Positions 35,762 through 45,902 are shown, numbered from the stretch's first letter. The stretch is DNA of 64,000 bases from Dialister pneumosintes (GCF_001717505.1 NZ_CP017037.1:1031001-1095000), one strand, 5' to 3'. Notes: generated from the sequence alone by a model not told the origin. Made by a program: numbers and translations.

Positions 35762-36405
35762 TATTTATCTTTACCTTTACCTAATTCCAAGAACAACCTG
35801 GTAATATTTGTCTTAGATAAGCGTCCATGAAGTACATATTTCTTGCTACCGCCTTCATCCTCTATGGTAATAACCGGTAAACAGTCAATTTCATAATCAA
35901 TTAACTTCTTAGCAACATCCACCATGCTATCCTTAGGTTCCGCAAAAATCATTTTCGACTTGGATGTCATCACCATGGAAATAGGCATACTCTGTAAATT
36001 TTCTCTTCCCATAGCTGCCTTAAGAAGATCCTTACGAGATACTACACCTAATACATCCTCTTTAGTTCCAACAAAGACAGTTCCTATATCTTGTGTAAAA
36101 AGAAGTACCGCTGCATCATAAGCACTTGCTGTTACAGAAACAATAGCAGGACTTGACATACAGTCTTCCACAATACACTTTCTGATTTCCATAGCTGCCG
36201 GATCTTCTCCGCCGCCCAGATAATAATACCCAAGACGACGTCGTGCCGCAATAACTTCACCGGATAATAACACTGCCAAGTCTCCACGAAGTGCACTTCT
36301 GGTTACATGAAGTCTTTCTGCAATCTGTTCTCCTGTAATGGGGCCATTTTCACGCACAATAGCCGTAATTTCCTTCTGTCTCTCAGTAAGCCTCAAACTA
36401 CTCAT
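35761..36405 (-). CDS. CcpN-like HTH/CBS transcriptional regulator
   Basis: A 214-residue protein with an N-terminal winged helix-turn-helix (about residues 5-65, LTERQKEITAIVREN, LHVTRSALRGDL) and two CBS domains (about 80-205). The same layout, beside a DUF299 gene, is found in Bacillus CcpN, which represses gluconeogenic genes in response to the energy state sensed by CBS domains. A role in controlling ppsA is likely but inferred. It is co-translated with the DUF299 gene. Confidence 0.85.
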   Translation of the reverse strand: MSSLRLTERQKEITAIVRENGPITGEQIAERLHVTRSALRGDLAVLLSGEVIAARRRLGYYYLGGGEDPAAMEIRKCIVEDCMSSPAIVSVTASAYDAAVLLFTQDIGTVFVGTKEDVLGVVSRKDLLKAAMGRENLQSMPISMVMTSKSKMIFAEPKDSMVDVAKKLIDYEIDCLPVITIEDEGGSKKYVLHGRLSKTNITRLFLELGKGKDK

Positions 36406-36506
36406 CTCACTTTCTGTAGCCCCATATAAGGAGCTATTAATTTACGACAAAGCCGGAACTGTAGATACAGTTCCGCTTTATCCTTACCTCGTAAGTATAT
36501 ATGTTA

Positions 36507-38888
36507 TTACCAATTGTAATCTTCTACTTCCACTTTTCCACGACCGGTAGCAGCATCAAGCATAAGTCTTTGTTCAAAACGTGCCACATTTCTCTTGGTA
36601 ACCTTAACCATATCCGGATTTACAGACACATAATCAATGCCGCTCTTAATTAAAAATTCAGTAAATTCCGGATATACGGATGGAGCTTGTCCACAAATAG
36701 ATACAGTCTTACCATCTTTATGTGCCGTTTCAATTAAATGACGAACAGCTCTCTTAATTGCCAAATTTCTTTCATCAAACAGCTTAGCAACCGTATCGTT
36801 ATTTCTATCACAACCAAGAATCAACATGGTCAAATCATTAGAACCTATAGAGTATCCATCGACAAATTTATTAAACTGATCTGCCAAAATAATATTTGCC
36901 GGAAGTTCTGCCATCAAATAGAGTTTGAAGTCCGGACCACGTTCCAATCCTTCTTCTCTCATAATATCTGTAACCAATTCCGCTTCCTTAACAGTACGGC
37001 AGAACGGAATCATACAATTTAAATTCTTAAGCCCAAATTCTTCGCGTACTTTACGTACTGCTTTTAATTCCAAACGGAAAGCTTCGGTATATTTTGGATC
37101 ATAATAACGAGAAGCACCTCTCCAACCAAGCAAATCCGCTTCTTCCAAAGGTTCGTACTTATCCCCGCCTTTAAGATTTCTATATTCTCCGGACTTGAAG
37201 TCAGAGAAACGAAGCACTACCGGTCTTGGATTCATAGCACGGCAAACTTTAGAAATACCTTCTGCCAACATATCAATTACTTTATCTGCACGACCTGTTT
37301 CAATTAAATACAGTGGATGTTCATGAATAAAAGTAGTCCAAATAAATTCTTCACGCATTAATCCAATACCGTCGCAAGGAAGGTTTGCATACTTGGCAGC
37401 TAAATCCGGATCACCTAAATTCATCATAACTCCGGTACCGGTTGGTGCAAAATATTCTGCTACTACTGCCTGTCCTGCAGCCTGTGTATCCTCTTTCTTA
37501 ATCATATCTTCAACGATACCATCATAAATAATACCGTTTTGTGCATCTACGGTTACATCCTGTCCATCTTTTAAAGTTAATGTAGCTTCCACACTGCGGC
37601 TCTTAGTACCTACTACGCAAGGAATTCCTAATTCACGAGATACAATAGATGCATGACAAGTCATTCCTCCTGCATCAGTAATAATAGCTACCGCTTTCTT
37701 CATTGCAGGAACCCAGTCCGGAGATGTCATCGGAGTTACAAGAATTTCACCCTTCTTAAACTTTTCAATATCTTCCGGATTAGTAATAACATGTACTTTA
37801 CCTGCTACTAAACCGGGAGAGGCAGGAAGTCCCTTAACAAGTACCTTATGATCTGTTGTAATATTCACTTTCTTTTCTTCCTTTGTATCTTTATTTCTTC
37901 TGGACCATACAGTTTCCGGACGTGCTTGTAAAATCCAGATTCTGTTTTTATGATCAACAGCCCATTCCATATCCATATAGCAACCATAGTGCTTTTCAAT
38001 AGCACGAGCATATCCGGCTAATTCTGCCAACTGTTCATCAGTAATAACCTGCGTTCTTGCTAGCTCGTCAGAAACTTTACGCTCTTCTACACCACCATTG
38101 GGAAGACGTACTAATTCTACTGCTTTATCATTAATTTGCTTGGAACGAATGCTTAAGTCACTCTTGTTGATAACGAAATTATCCGGTGTAACAGTTCCCT
38201 GTACTACAAATTCACCTAACCCCCAAGAACCTTCTACCATAATGCAATCATCCTCACCGGTTGCAAGGTTTACAGTAAACATAACACCTGCTGCTTTAGC
38301 GTCCGCCATCATTTGAATAGCTGCTGATAAAGCTACGTTTTCATGGTCATAACCTTGTTTTGCACGATAATAAACTGCACGATCTGTAAAGGTAGATGCA
38401 TAACATTCTTTTACCTTACGAATTACTTCTTCTTTTCCATGCACATTTAAGTAAGTATCTTGCTGCCCTGCAAAAGATGCATCAGGAAGATCTTCAGCCG
38501 TTGCACTGGAACGAACTGCAACAAAAGGATTGTGTTCTCCTACTTTTTTTGCTAATTCTTCATAAGCAGCTGCAATAGCATCCGCTAAATCCTTTGGCAT
38601 TTCTGCACCCATGATACTTTCACGAATGCGTGTGCATACATCATGCAACTCCACACTGTCTTCCACGTCATTAAGTCCTTCAAGAAGCTCATGAATCTTA
38701 TGATTTTGACCTGTCACATCCATAAAATAACGGTATGCGTTAGCGGTGGTAGCGTATCCATAAGGAACCGGTACTTTTGTTTCACTAGTAAGTTCACCTA
38801 AAGAAGAAGATTTCCCTCCAACTAAACCTACATCGGCTCTACGCAACTCATCAAACCACAATACATATTCGTTTTCTCTTTTGTCCAT
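36507..38888 (-). CDS. ppsA: Phosphoenolpyruvate synthase
   Basis: About 793 residues; converts pyruvate, ATP and water to PEP, AMP and phosphate in gluconeogenesis. In order it has an N-terminal ATP-grasp domain (VGGKSSSLGEL; FAVRSSATAEDLPDASFAGQ-type stretch), the swivelling phosphohistidine domain with catalytic His in GGMTCHASIVSREL, and the C-terminal PEP-binding barrel (YSIGSNDLTMLILG). The Thr two residues before the His is the expected site for the regulator encoded downstream. The frame extends to 38933; the ATG at 38888 sits six bases from AGGAGG and gives the usual N-terminus. Confidence 0.93.
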   Translation of the reverse strand: MDKRENEYVLWFDELRRADVGLVGGKSSSLGELTSETKVPVPYGYATTANAYRYFMDVTGQNHKIHELLEGLNDVEDSVELHDVCTRIRESIMGAEMPKDLADAIAAAYEELAKKVGEHNPFVAVRSSATAEDLPDASFAGQQDTYLNVHGKEEVIRKVKECYASTFTDRAVYYRAKQGYDHENVALSAAIQMMADAKAAGVMFTVNLATGEDDCIMVEGSWGLGEFVVQGTVTPDNFVINKSDLSIRSKQINDKAVELVRLPNGGVEERKVSDELARTQVITDEQLAELAGYARAIEKHYGCYMDMEWAVDHKNRIWILQARPETVWSRRNKDTKEEKKVNITTDHKVLVKGLPASPGLVAGKVHVITNPEDIEKFKKGEILVTPMTSPDWVPAMKKAVAIITDAGGMTCHASIVSRELGIPCVVGTKSRSVEATLTLKDGQDVTVDAQNGIIYDGIVEDMIKKEDTQAAGQAVVAEYFAPTGTGVMMNLGDPDLAAKYANLPCDGIGLMREEFIWTTFIHEHPLYLIETGRADKVIDMLAEGISKVCRAMNPRPVVLRFSDFKSGEYRNLKGGDKYEPLEEADLLGWRGASRYYDPKYTEAFRLELKAVRKVREEFGLKNLNCMIPFCRTVKEAELVTDIMREEGLERGPDFKLYLMAELPANIILADQFNKFVDGYSIGSNDLTMLILGCDRNNDTVAKLFDERNLAIKRAVRHLIETAHKDGKTVSICGQAPSVYPEFTEFLIKSGIDYVSVNPDMVKVTKRNVARFEQRLMLDAATGRGKVEVEDYNW

Positions 38889-38935
38889 CATAATCCTCCT
38901 AGAACATATGACTACTGACGATTGTACATGCATAA

Positions 38936-38977
38936 AGTATACACGTTTATCTTTTCTATACTAATTATGGTATACCA
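38936..38977 (-). promoter_or_regulatory. Putative ppsA promoter and operator
   Basis: Minus-strand -10 TATACT (38936-38941), 17-base spacer and weak -35 TTAGTA (38959-38964). The perfect palindrome TGGTATACCA (38968-38977) lies just upstream and partly resembles the published CcpN site. The rest of 38978-39229 is AT-rich with no gene that I can see. Confidence 0.35.
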
Positions 38978-39229
38978 CAGCATTTAGACTGTCAAATCTG
39001 TTTTAGTTATCATATTATGCATTTATATTATTGAAACTGGTATTTATTTATCTATTTAGTACCTTTTAAAAAGATTGTACTCATTATGACAATACTTATA
39101 CAATTAATTATTGTATATTACGTGTTTTATTTTTAAAAAAGAGTATGCTTATTATATATTTTTTATGTGTACTCCCAAAAGATAAATAGAATGCCATCGG
39201 TATCTTTTATAAGTTGACTATCACAAAAT

Positions 39230-39267
39230 AAAAATGAGACGTATCATAAACAGATACGCCTCATTTT
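39230..39267 (-). terminator. Terminator of the PBP1A gene
   Basis: AAAATGAG and CTCATTTT, with inner GTATC/GATAC pairing, form a hairpin ending at the gene's stop. The T run reads out on the minus strand. Confidence 0.85.
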
Positions 39268-39268
39268 A

Positions 39269-41371
39269 CTATTCTTCAACAGACTGTCCCGCCACTTTAT
39301 CCAACAATGTCTTCCCTACTTTTTCAGCAGAGTTATTCGCTTTATCTGCTAAAGACTCTTTCTTATTCTTATCTTCAGAGGAGTCTTTCTTATTATCCTT
39401 CTCTTTGCTCTTATCTTTTTTATCTTTATTTTCCTTCTCAGTTTCAGCTTGTGACCTGCCTATTTCATTTCTGATAGATGGTGGAATATCAAAATTACCA
39501 CTCCCCATTCGGGAAACAACTTGCCCCATAAAATCTCTCCAAATAGTAGCAGGTATAGTACCTCCGGTATAACCGGCATCCGTACCCGTATCATCACCAA
39601 TCCATACTGCAGTTACCAACTCCGGTGTATATCCGACAAACCACGCATCATGCTCTTGATCGGTAGTTCCTGTCTTACCTGCCATAGCAGTGCCAATATA
39701 AGCTCCGCCACCGGTTCCACGAAGAACTACTTGCTCTAACATAGCATTCAAACGTTGTACCGCTGTCTCCTCTAATACACGTTCCTCTTTGGGTGTTTCG
39801 TTATGATCCTCCAATACATTACCATTGCGATCTTCTACTCGAAGAATAACTCGTGGTTGTACCAATTTTCCATTATTTGCAAAAACACTATAAGCTTTTG
39901 CCATATCCCATAAAGAAACGCCTTTAGTAAGACCGCCAAGTGCAGATGCTAAATTACCATCATTATAAGGACCACTTTCTACAAGACTGGAAATTCCACA
40001 TTTTTTAGCGGTTTCTAATACATTTGACATACCCACCTTATTTGCCAAATTGACAGTTGGAATATTTAAAGAGTGTACCAATGCTTCTGTCATTGTTACC
40101 GGAGCACTTGTAGTCCCTGCATAGTTCTTAGGGGACCAACCACCAAAAGTTACTCTTTCATTCCCCAACATAGATAAAGGACTCATTCCCGCTTCCAATG
40201 CAGTTACATAAGTAAAAGGTTTAAATGCAGATCCCGGTTGACGATACATTTGCACCGCACGATTAAACTGATCTTCACCACGTCCACCAACCATAGCTTT
40301 CACATTACCTGTTTTAGCTTCAATAGTAATTAAAGCCCCTTGAGGTTGTGTTAATCCATTAGCGTCTTTATCCCCTGCAGGAAGCCCCTGTTTAACCGCT
40401 GCTTCTGCTTCTTTTTGCATATCCAAGTCCAATGTCGTATAAATCTTTAACCCCTCTTTATAAACAACATCGGAATCATATTTATCACTGATTGTTTGAA
40501 TAACATAAGAAACAAAATAAGACGCAAAATTATTACTTTCATTAGAGTTTGGCTGCATCAAACCTAAATCGGCATTCTTAGCTTCTTCAGCTTGTTCAGG
40601 AGTAATATATCCATATTTAGCCATTTGATCCAATACTAACCCTTGTCTATATTTGGCCGCTTCCAAGCTTCTAAACGGAGAATAGTAATTAGGACTATTA
40701 GGGAGTCCCGCCAATAATGCACACTGTGCTAAGTTTAAATCTTTAACATCTTTACCAAAATAAATATGTGAAGCAGTTTGTGCCCCATAAGCACCTTGTC
40801 CAAAATAAATTTGATTAATATACATTTCAAGAATTTCTTTTTTCGTATATTTATTTTCAATTTCTATAGCAAGAACTGCTTCTAAAAGTTTTCTCTTAAT
40901 AGTCTGATCTTGTGACAAGAATGCATTACGTGCTAACTGCTGTGTAATAGTTGACCCGCCTTGTCCTGTTGAATTACCGGATATGATATTCTTATATATC
41001 GCTCGTAAAATCCCACGCGGGTCAATACCATGATGTTGATAAAAACGCACATCTTCTGCTGCAATAAATCCGTTTTGCAGATTTTCAGGAATTTCATCAA
41101 TACTGACCGGCAATCGATTCTGTTCTGCATGTACTGTAGTAATTAATTTCCCATTACAATCAAAAATTTGTGAAGATATTTCCGGACGGAAGTTTTGACT
41201 CACATCCGGTAAAGTACCTGTTACAGATAATAAAAATCCGGCACCTGCACCTGTAAAACAAATTACACAAATAATAAGAAGTGCAGTAATTAATTTTTTC
41301 CATAAAGGCTTTTTATCTCGTACCGCTCTCCGATAACGATTTCGTGTAGATTGAATTTCTGAATTTTTCAT
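39269..41371 (-). CDS. Class A penicillin-binding protein 1A
   Basis: About 700 residues. A basic cytoplasmic start is followed by one transmembrane anchor (about residues 25-48). The GT51 glycosyltransferase domain has EDVRFYQHHGIDPRGI and GGSTITQQLARNAF. The transpeptidase domain has the SxxK Ser in PGSAFKPFTYV, the SLN in VHSLNIPTVN, and KTGTTDQEHDAWF. A Lys/Glu/Asp-rich low-complexity tail of about 60 residues ends the protein. It polymerises and cross-links peptidoglycan outside the cytoplasmic membrane. ATG 41371 with AGGGG upstream is preferred over 41404. Confidence 0.93.
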   Translation of the reverse strand: MKNSEIQSTRNRYRRAVRDKKPLWKKLITALLIICVICFTGAGAGFLLSVTGTLPDVSQNFRPEISSQIFDCNGKLITTVHAEQNRLPVSIDEIPENLQNGFIAAEDVRFYQHHGIDPRGILRAIYKNIISGNSTGQGGSTITQQLARNAFLSQDQTIKRKLLEAVLAIEIENKYTKKEILEMYINQIYFGQGAYGAQTASHIYFGKDVKDLNLAQCALLAGLPNSPNYYSPFRSLEAAKYRQGLVLDQMAKYGYITPEQAEEAKNADLGLMQPNSNESNNFASYFVSYVIQTISDKYDSDVVYKEGLKIYTTLDLDMQKEAEAAVKQGLPAGDKDANGLTQPQGALITIEAKTGNVKAMVGGRGEDQFNRAVQMYRQPGSAFKPFTYVTALEAGMSPLSMLGNERVTFGGWSPKNYAGTTSAPVTMTEALVHSLNIPTVNLANKVGMSNVLETAKKCGISSLVESGPYNDGNLASALGGLTKGVSLWDMAKAYSVFANNGKLVQPRVILRVEDRNGNVLEDHNETPKEERVLEETAVQRLNAMLEQVVLRGTGGGAYIGTAMAGKTGTTDQEHDAWFVGYTPELVTAVWIGDDTGTDAGYTGGTIPATIWRDFMGQVVSRMGSGNFDIPPSIRNEIGRSQAETEKENKDKKDKSKEKDNKKDSSEDKNKKESLADKANNSAEKVGKTLLDKVAGQSVEE

Positions 41372-41502
41372 AATAGCCCCTAAGTCATATCGACTAGAAA
41401 ACATAAATTCTTATAAAAACCCTCTATTTAAAAGAAAGTTTAAAATGCTTAACTTCACTAATTATAGCATATAGTCCCTTAATATAAGCTTATTTTAAGT
41501 AC

Positions 41503-42714
41503 TTAATTTTGGAATTGTTTTTGATAAGAAATTGCAAAAGAACGCATCAATAAAATCATGTTTGTCGGCGATAAAAGAGCATCTATATCTGCTGCAGAAT
41601 GAATGATTATCTCCTCTTTTAAAAGATATTTTTCAAAAGCAACTTGTATTTGTTCCACCTCATATTGACGAACAGGTAATTCTACTTCTTTTCCTTCTAT
41701 CAATTTCATTAATACTTTCATAACTACCGGTCTAAAGAAATATTCCATAAAACAACTCTCAATCCAATAAGTATGTATTGTTTTATGAAATCTTGCTGTT
41801 AACGGCATAAATTGCATATATAAAGATACCCCATCATAATAGCCGCCCCAAAAATCACTAAAAGCAATATCATATTCGCCATCTTTCTGCTGCTTTACGA
41901 ACTCCAATGCATCGGCTTCTATAATGTGAATCTTATCTTTATGTGGAAATTGAATTAATATTTTATCTTTAAATAAAGAAATTACATCCGGATTTTTTTC
42001 GATAATGGTGACACTTTCTACATTTTCTTTTGCCGCTACCATAAATGCATAATAGCCAAGTCCCAATCCATATGTAATCACCTTACCATGTGCCAAGTCT
42101 ATATCCTTTTGCATGGACTCAATTTCACTCACAACTACACTCATCCACACATTCCCATTTTCTAAAAGAGCTGGAAAATATATCTTTCTATCAAAAAAAC
42201 CTAATTTTGCGTAAAAGAACGGATTGCTTTTATCATATGTTTGGTAGTATGCCTGAAAAAACTCATACGGCAAGGTATCTTTGGTAGAAAGAGTAATTGC
42301 CCCACAAGTTGTTGTATCTAATTTCACATTTTTATAATAAGGATTATCGGTAATAGACTCATAAGAATAATAGTGGATATGTTTTGAAATTTTATCAAAA
42401 ACTTCCTCCATGAAATCTTCCGGGTTCCATATAGAAGTTAATTCATTATAAGGTGCAATTGGATTTTCCCCCTCATAAAGCTGATAAGCTACCTCACGAA
42501 TATCTTCGCCAAACCCACAAGCTGTTATTGCATCAATTAAGTATTCTAATTTTTCTTTCTTATCAACACTTTCTACAAGTGTTTCCATATTCTCTAAATA
42601 AAGATGATCGGAAACGGCTCCTAACAAAAGATCATTGCATATACTTGCAATCAAAAAATGTTCCCATAATTCTTGGCATCGTTGTTGTATTTCTACAGTC
42701 TGCTGTACTTTCAT
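41503..42714 (-). CDS. Rossmann-fold SAM-dependent methyltransferase-like protein
   Basis: About 403 residues. The middle contains a nucleotide-binding pattern of spermidine synthase or methyltransferase type: VITYGLGLGYYAFMVA, then VTIIEKNPDVI with the acidic ribose-binding residue, and IAFSDFWGG at the position of motif IV. The N-terminal 150 residues are helical and not recognised. No substrate can be named. ATG 42714 has GGAG six bases upstream, while a longer frame reaches 42726. It stands alone between the PBP1A gene and rsmG. Confidence 0.6.
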   Translation of the reverse strand: MKVQQTVEIQQRCQELWEHFLIASICNDLLLGAVSDHLYLENMETLVESVDKKEKLEYLIDAITACGFGEDIREVAYQLYEGENPIAPYNELTSIWNPEDFMEEVFDKISKHIHYYSYESITDNPYYKNVKLDTTTCGAITLSTKDTLPYEFFQAYYQTYDKSNPFFYAKLGFFDRKIYFPALLENGNVWMSVVVSEIESMQKDIDLAHGKVITYGLGLGYYAFMVAAKENVESVTIIEKNPDVISLFKDKILIQFPHKDKIHIIEADALEFVKQQKDGEYDIAFSDFWGGYYDGVSLYMQFMPLTARFHKTIHTYWIESCFMEYFFRPVVMKVLMKLIEGKEVELPVRQYEVEQIQVAFEKYLLKEEIIIHSAADIDALLSPTNMILLMRSFAISYQKQFQN

Positions 42715-42760
42715 GATGTTCTCCATCCATAAAATTATTTGTTTTTATTATACATGATAT

Positions 42761-42800
42761 AAAAAGCTGCAATGAAAAATTTCTCTCATTACAGCTTTTA
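42761..42800 (-). terminator. Terminator of mnmG-rsmG
   Basis: AAAAGCTGcAATGA pairs with TCATTaCAGCTTTT (one internal mismatch), just after the rsmG stop on the minus strand. Confidence 0.82.
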
Positions 42801-42806
42801 TACTAT

Positions 42807-43508
42807 TTACTTGATAGGATGGCGTTCCGCTTCCCCTGCTTTTCTAGGAAATCGTGTAGGTGTAACCCCATTTTTCTTAATATAGAGAATAGCTCGTTGC
42901 TCTCCGGATGGTAATGTTAACTCTTTAACAGCATCTACAGACGCATGCATACAATGTAAAATCGATTGTGACTCTCCCAATTCCGTTTCTGCTCCCGGAC
43001 CTTTCATCGCTGCAAAAAAACCGCCTTTTTTTACAAAAGGCAATGCCCATTCAGAAATTACGGGTAAAGATTTTACCGCTCTGGCAGTAACTACATCAAA
43101 TGCATCTCGATAAACGGGCTGTATAGCTGCATCTTCGGCACGGCTATGTACAACCTCTACATTTCTAAGACATAATAACTCTACCGCTTCTTGTATAAAA
43201 GAAAGCTTTTTTCTAATCGCATCCATTAATACGACCTGCATATCCGGTCGCAAAATCGCTAAAACAACACCCGGAAATCCTGCTCCTGTACCTAAATCAA
43301 GTATTCGCCCTTGTTCGGGAAAATATTTTTTGTCATATACAGTCAAAGAGTCATATATATTTTTTATCATACTTTCTTGTAAATCTTTAATACCGGTAAG
43401 ATTCATGACCTTGTTTTTTTCCATAACTAAGTCATTATACTTTATAAGTAACTCTGCTCTTTCCAAACTTATAAATGCAAAGGACTTTACTATATCTTGC
43501 GCTGTCAT
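42807..43508 (-). CDS. rsmG: 16S rRNA (guanine527-N7)-methyltransferase
   Basis: A 233-residue SAM methyltransferase that modifies G527 in 16S rRNA. The SAM-binding motif DLGTGAGFPGVVLAI and the conserved NLTGI and TARAVKSLP segments are present. It overlaps mnmG by 4 bases, the usual gidA-gidB pair. Loss of this enzyme gives low-level streptomycin resistance in other bacteria. Confidence 0.95.
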   Translation of the reverse strand: MTAQDIVKSFAFISLERAELLIKYNDLVMEKNKVMNLTGIKDLQESMIKNIYDSLTVYDKKYFPEQGRILDLGTGAGFPGVVLAILRPDMQVVLMDAIRKKLSFIQEAVELLCLRNVEVVHSRAEDAAIQPVYRDAFDVVTARAVKSLPVISEWALPFVKKGGFFAAMKGPGAETELGESQSILHCMHASVDAVKELTLPSGEQRAILYIKKNGVTPTRFPRKAGEAERHPIK

Positions 43509-45379
43509 TTAGAAACTCCCTTACGTTGCTTTAAATACACCATAAGTACTGTCATATCAGCCGGTGATACACCGGATATACGAGCTGCTTGCCCTAAAGA
43601 TAACGGACGTATTTTATCTAATTTTTGTCTAGCTTCTATTGTAATACCTTCTATATGTAAGTAGTCAATATCTCGCGGAATTTTTTCATTCTCCATACGT
43701 GCGGCTTTGGTAATCGCTTTTTCTTGCCGTGCAATATACCCTTCATACTTAACAATAATTTCCATTTCTTCTGTAGCATCTAAACTAAACGGTGTGCAAC
43801 CTAAAAATGTAACCATTTTTTCATAAGTCATTTCCGGACGTTTTAATATTTGATCTGCGCCAATACCTGTCGTAATAGGTGCTGAATTAGCCGACTTTAA
43901 TGCGTCATTAGTTGTTTGCGTAGGGGTAAATCGCTTTGTACGAATATAAGTAAGTGCTTCTTCCAGTCTTGCCTGTCTTTCCAAAAAACGTTGATATCTC
44001 TCTTCTGTAACCAACCCAATTTGATATCCTTTTTCTGTAAGCCTAAGATCTGCGTTATCTTGACGAAGAATCAATCGATACTCACTACGACTTGTCATCA
44101 TGCGATAAGGTTCATTCGTACCTCTTGTAACCAAGTCATCAATAAGAGAACCGATATATGCTTCATGACGAGCTAAAATAAACGGTTCTTTCCCTTGAAT
44201 CTTTAATGCTGCATTAATACCTGCCATAAGCCCTTGGGCTGCAGCCTCTTCATAACCGGAAGTACCGTTAGATTGTCCTGCAGAATATAGCCCAGGAAGA
44301 GATTTTAATTCCAAAGTCGGATATAACTGTAACGGATCGAGTAAATCATATTCAATCGCATAAGCAGCACGCATAATTTGTACATTTTCAAGACCGGGAA
44401 TTGTACGTAAAAAAGCATATTGCACATCAATAGGAAGGGAGGTCGACATCCCTTGTACATACATTTCATTTGTTTCCATACCTTCCGGTTCAACAAATAA
44501 TTGATGTTGCTTTTTATCAGCAAAACGCACAATTTTATCTTCAATAGAAGGACAATATCTGGCACCTACACCATCAATCAACCCGGAAAACATAGGCGCT
44601 CTGGATAAATTAGCACGAATAATACTATGCGTAGTCTCATTTGTATAAGTCAGCCAACAAGTAGCATGATTTCTATCGACATCTTCATCCATAAAAGAAA
44701 AAGAATGATGATCCGGATCTCCTTCTTCCAATGACATATTTTCTAAAGTAAGAGTACGCTTATCTACACGACAAGGTGTTCCCGTTTTAAATCTCAGAAG
44801 TTTAATTCCATGCTTACGAAGATTTTCAGAAAATCCGGTACTGGGACGCATACCACTCGGTCCCCCTTTATACTTATGGTCACCGGTAATAATAGCACTT
44901 TCCAAGTAGGTTCCCGTACAAAGAATAACCGCTTTGGCACGGTATACTTCCCCTAACTCGGATATAACACCGCAAATGCGACCGTGTTCTTCCAATACAT
45001 CTATAATCATCATCTGTTTTAAATCCAGATGTTCTGTATTCTCTACCACCTTTTTCATATAACGATGGTAAGCACCTTTATCAGACTGTGCACGAAGTGC
45101 ATATACAGCCGGACCTTTGCTTCGATTTAACATGCGCATTTGAATAGCGGTTGCATCTGCAGCCATTCCCATTTCACCGCCCAGTGCATCCAGCTCTTTT
45201 ACCAAATGACTTTTCCCCGGTCCCCCAATAGCAGGATTGCAGGGCATCATAGCTACATTATCTAAAGAAATTGTCGTAAGTAAAGTCTTGCATCCCATAC
45301 GAGCCGCTGCCAAAGCAGCTTCACAGCCTGCATGTCCTGCTCCAACAACAATGACATCATAGCTATCAATCAAATACAT
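43505..45379 (-). CDS. mnmG: tRNA uridine 5-carboxymethylaminomethyl modification enzyme
   Basis: A 624-residue FAD enzyme (GidA) that with MnmE modifies the wobble uridine of certain tRNAs. The FAD-binding motif is VIVVGAGHAGCEAALAAARMG. Conserved blocks include MPCNPAIGGPGKSHLV, RPSTGFSENLR and GQSNGTSGYEEAAAQGL. Start with AGAAGG upstream. mnmE, normally the upstream neighbour, is absent here; thioredoxin and ferritin genes occupy that side. Confidence 0.96.
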   Translation of the reverse strand: MYLIDSYDVIVVGAGHAGCEAALAAARMGCKTLLTTISLDNVAMMPCNPAIGGPGKSHLVKELDALGGEMGMAADATAIQMRMLNRSKGPAVYALRAQSDKGAYHRYMKKVVENTEHLDLKQMMIIDVLEEHGRICGVISELGEVYRAKAVILCTGTYLESAIITGDHKYKGGPSGMRPSTGFSENLRKHGIKLLRFKTGTPCRVDKRTLTLENMSLEEGDPDHHSFSFMDEDVDRNHATCWLTYTNETTHSIIRANLSRAPMFSGLIDGVGARYCPSIEDKIVRFADKKQHQLFVEPEGMETNEMYVQGMSTSLPIDVQYAFLRTIPGLENVQIMRAAYAIEYDLLDPLQLYPTLELKSLPGLYSAGQSNGTSGYEEAAAQGLMAGINAALKIQGKEPFILARHEAYIGSLIDDLVTRGTNEPYRMMTSRSEYRLILRQDNADLRLTEKGYQIGLVTEERYQRFLERQARLEEALTYIRTKRFTPTQTTNDALKSANSAPITTGIGADQILKRPEMTYEKMVTFLGCTPFSLDATEEMEIIVKYEGYIARQEKAITKAARMENEKIPRDIDYLHIEGITIEARQKLDKIRPLSLGQAARISGVSPADMTVLMVYLKQRKGVSK

Positions 45380-45499
45380 TTTTTAACCTTCTTTCCCCTC
45401 CTGTCGGGAGGAAACACTCAATCATGATAGTTATTATACAAGTAAACAAGTAGCAAATAAAGAGCAGGATTAACCTATTATGTGTATTTATATTTTCTC

Positions 45500-45527
45500 T
45501 TGCTATTTTTTTACTTTGCGTTATACT
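45500..45527 (+). promoter_or_regulatory. Putative thioredoxin promoter
   Basis: TTGCTA (45500-45505), 16-base spacer, TATACT (45522-45527), about 64 bases before the thioredoxin gene. A reasonable sigma-A type promoter. Confidence 0.6.
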
Positions 45528-45590
45528 ATATATAGATTTTTTTAGATATAGTTTCTTCTTTTGAAAAAACTGATTATAAGGGGGTAACTC

Positions 45591-45902
45591 ATGGAAATTA
45601 TACTTACTAAAGATAACTTTGAAACAGAAGTTCTTAAATCTGAAAAACCGGTTCTCGTTGATTTTTGGGCAACTTGGTGCCCGCCCTGTCGATTATTGGG
45701 ACCTGTTATTGCTGAAATTGCAGAAGAACAAATAACATCTTTAAAAGTAGGAAAAGTGGATGTAGATGAGCAAAAAGAACTTGCTTCACAATTTAATATT
45801 ATGAGCATTCCTACCATGATTTTATTTAAAGACGGAAAAGTAGTAAAAGAAATTTTAGGTTACAAACCAAAAGAAGAAATTTTAAAACTTATTAACCTAT
45901 AA
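45591..45902 (+). CDS. Thioredoxin with CPPC active site
   Basis: A 103-residue single-domain thioredoxin. The fold landmarks are VLVDFWATWCPPC, KVDVDEQKELASQFNI and the cis-Pro in SIPTMILFKDGK. The active site is Cys-Pro-Pro-Cys, not the Cys-Gly-Pro-Cys of standard TrxA. The change in the dipeptide between the cysteines is expected to alter the redox potential. There is no signal peptide, so it acts in the cytoplasm. The start follows a GGGGG run at 8 bases. It is monocistronic, 136 bases before ferritin on the same strand. Confidence 0.9.
   Translation: MEIILTKDNFETEVLKSEKPVLVDFWATWCPPCRLLGPVIAEIAEEQITSLKVGKVDVDEQKELASQFNIMSIPTMILFKDGKVVKEILGYKPKEEILKLINL

Noticed and set aside
45392-45414. 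Hairpin in the mnmG leader (CCTCC/GGAGG)
   Set aside because: The stem is short with a bulge and no T run, and it does not cover the mnmG ribosome site. It is too weak to call regulatory.
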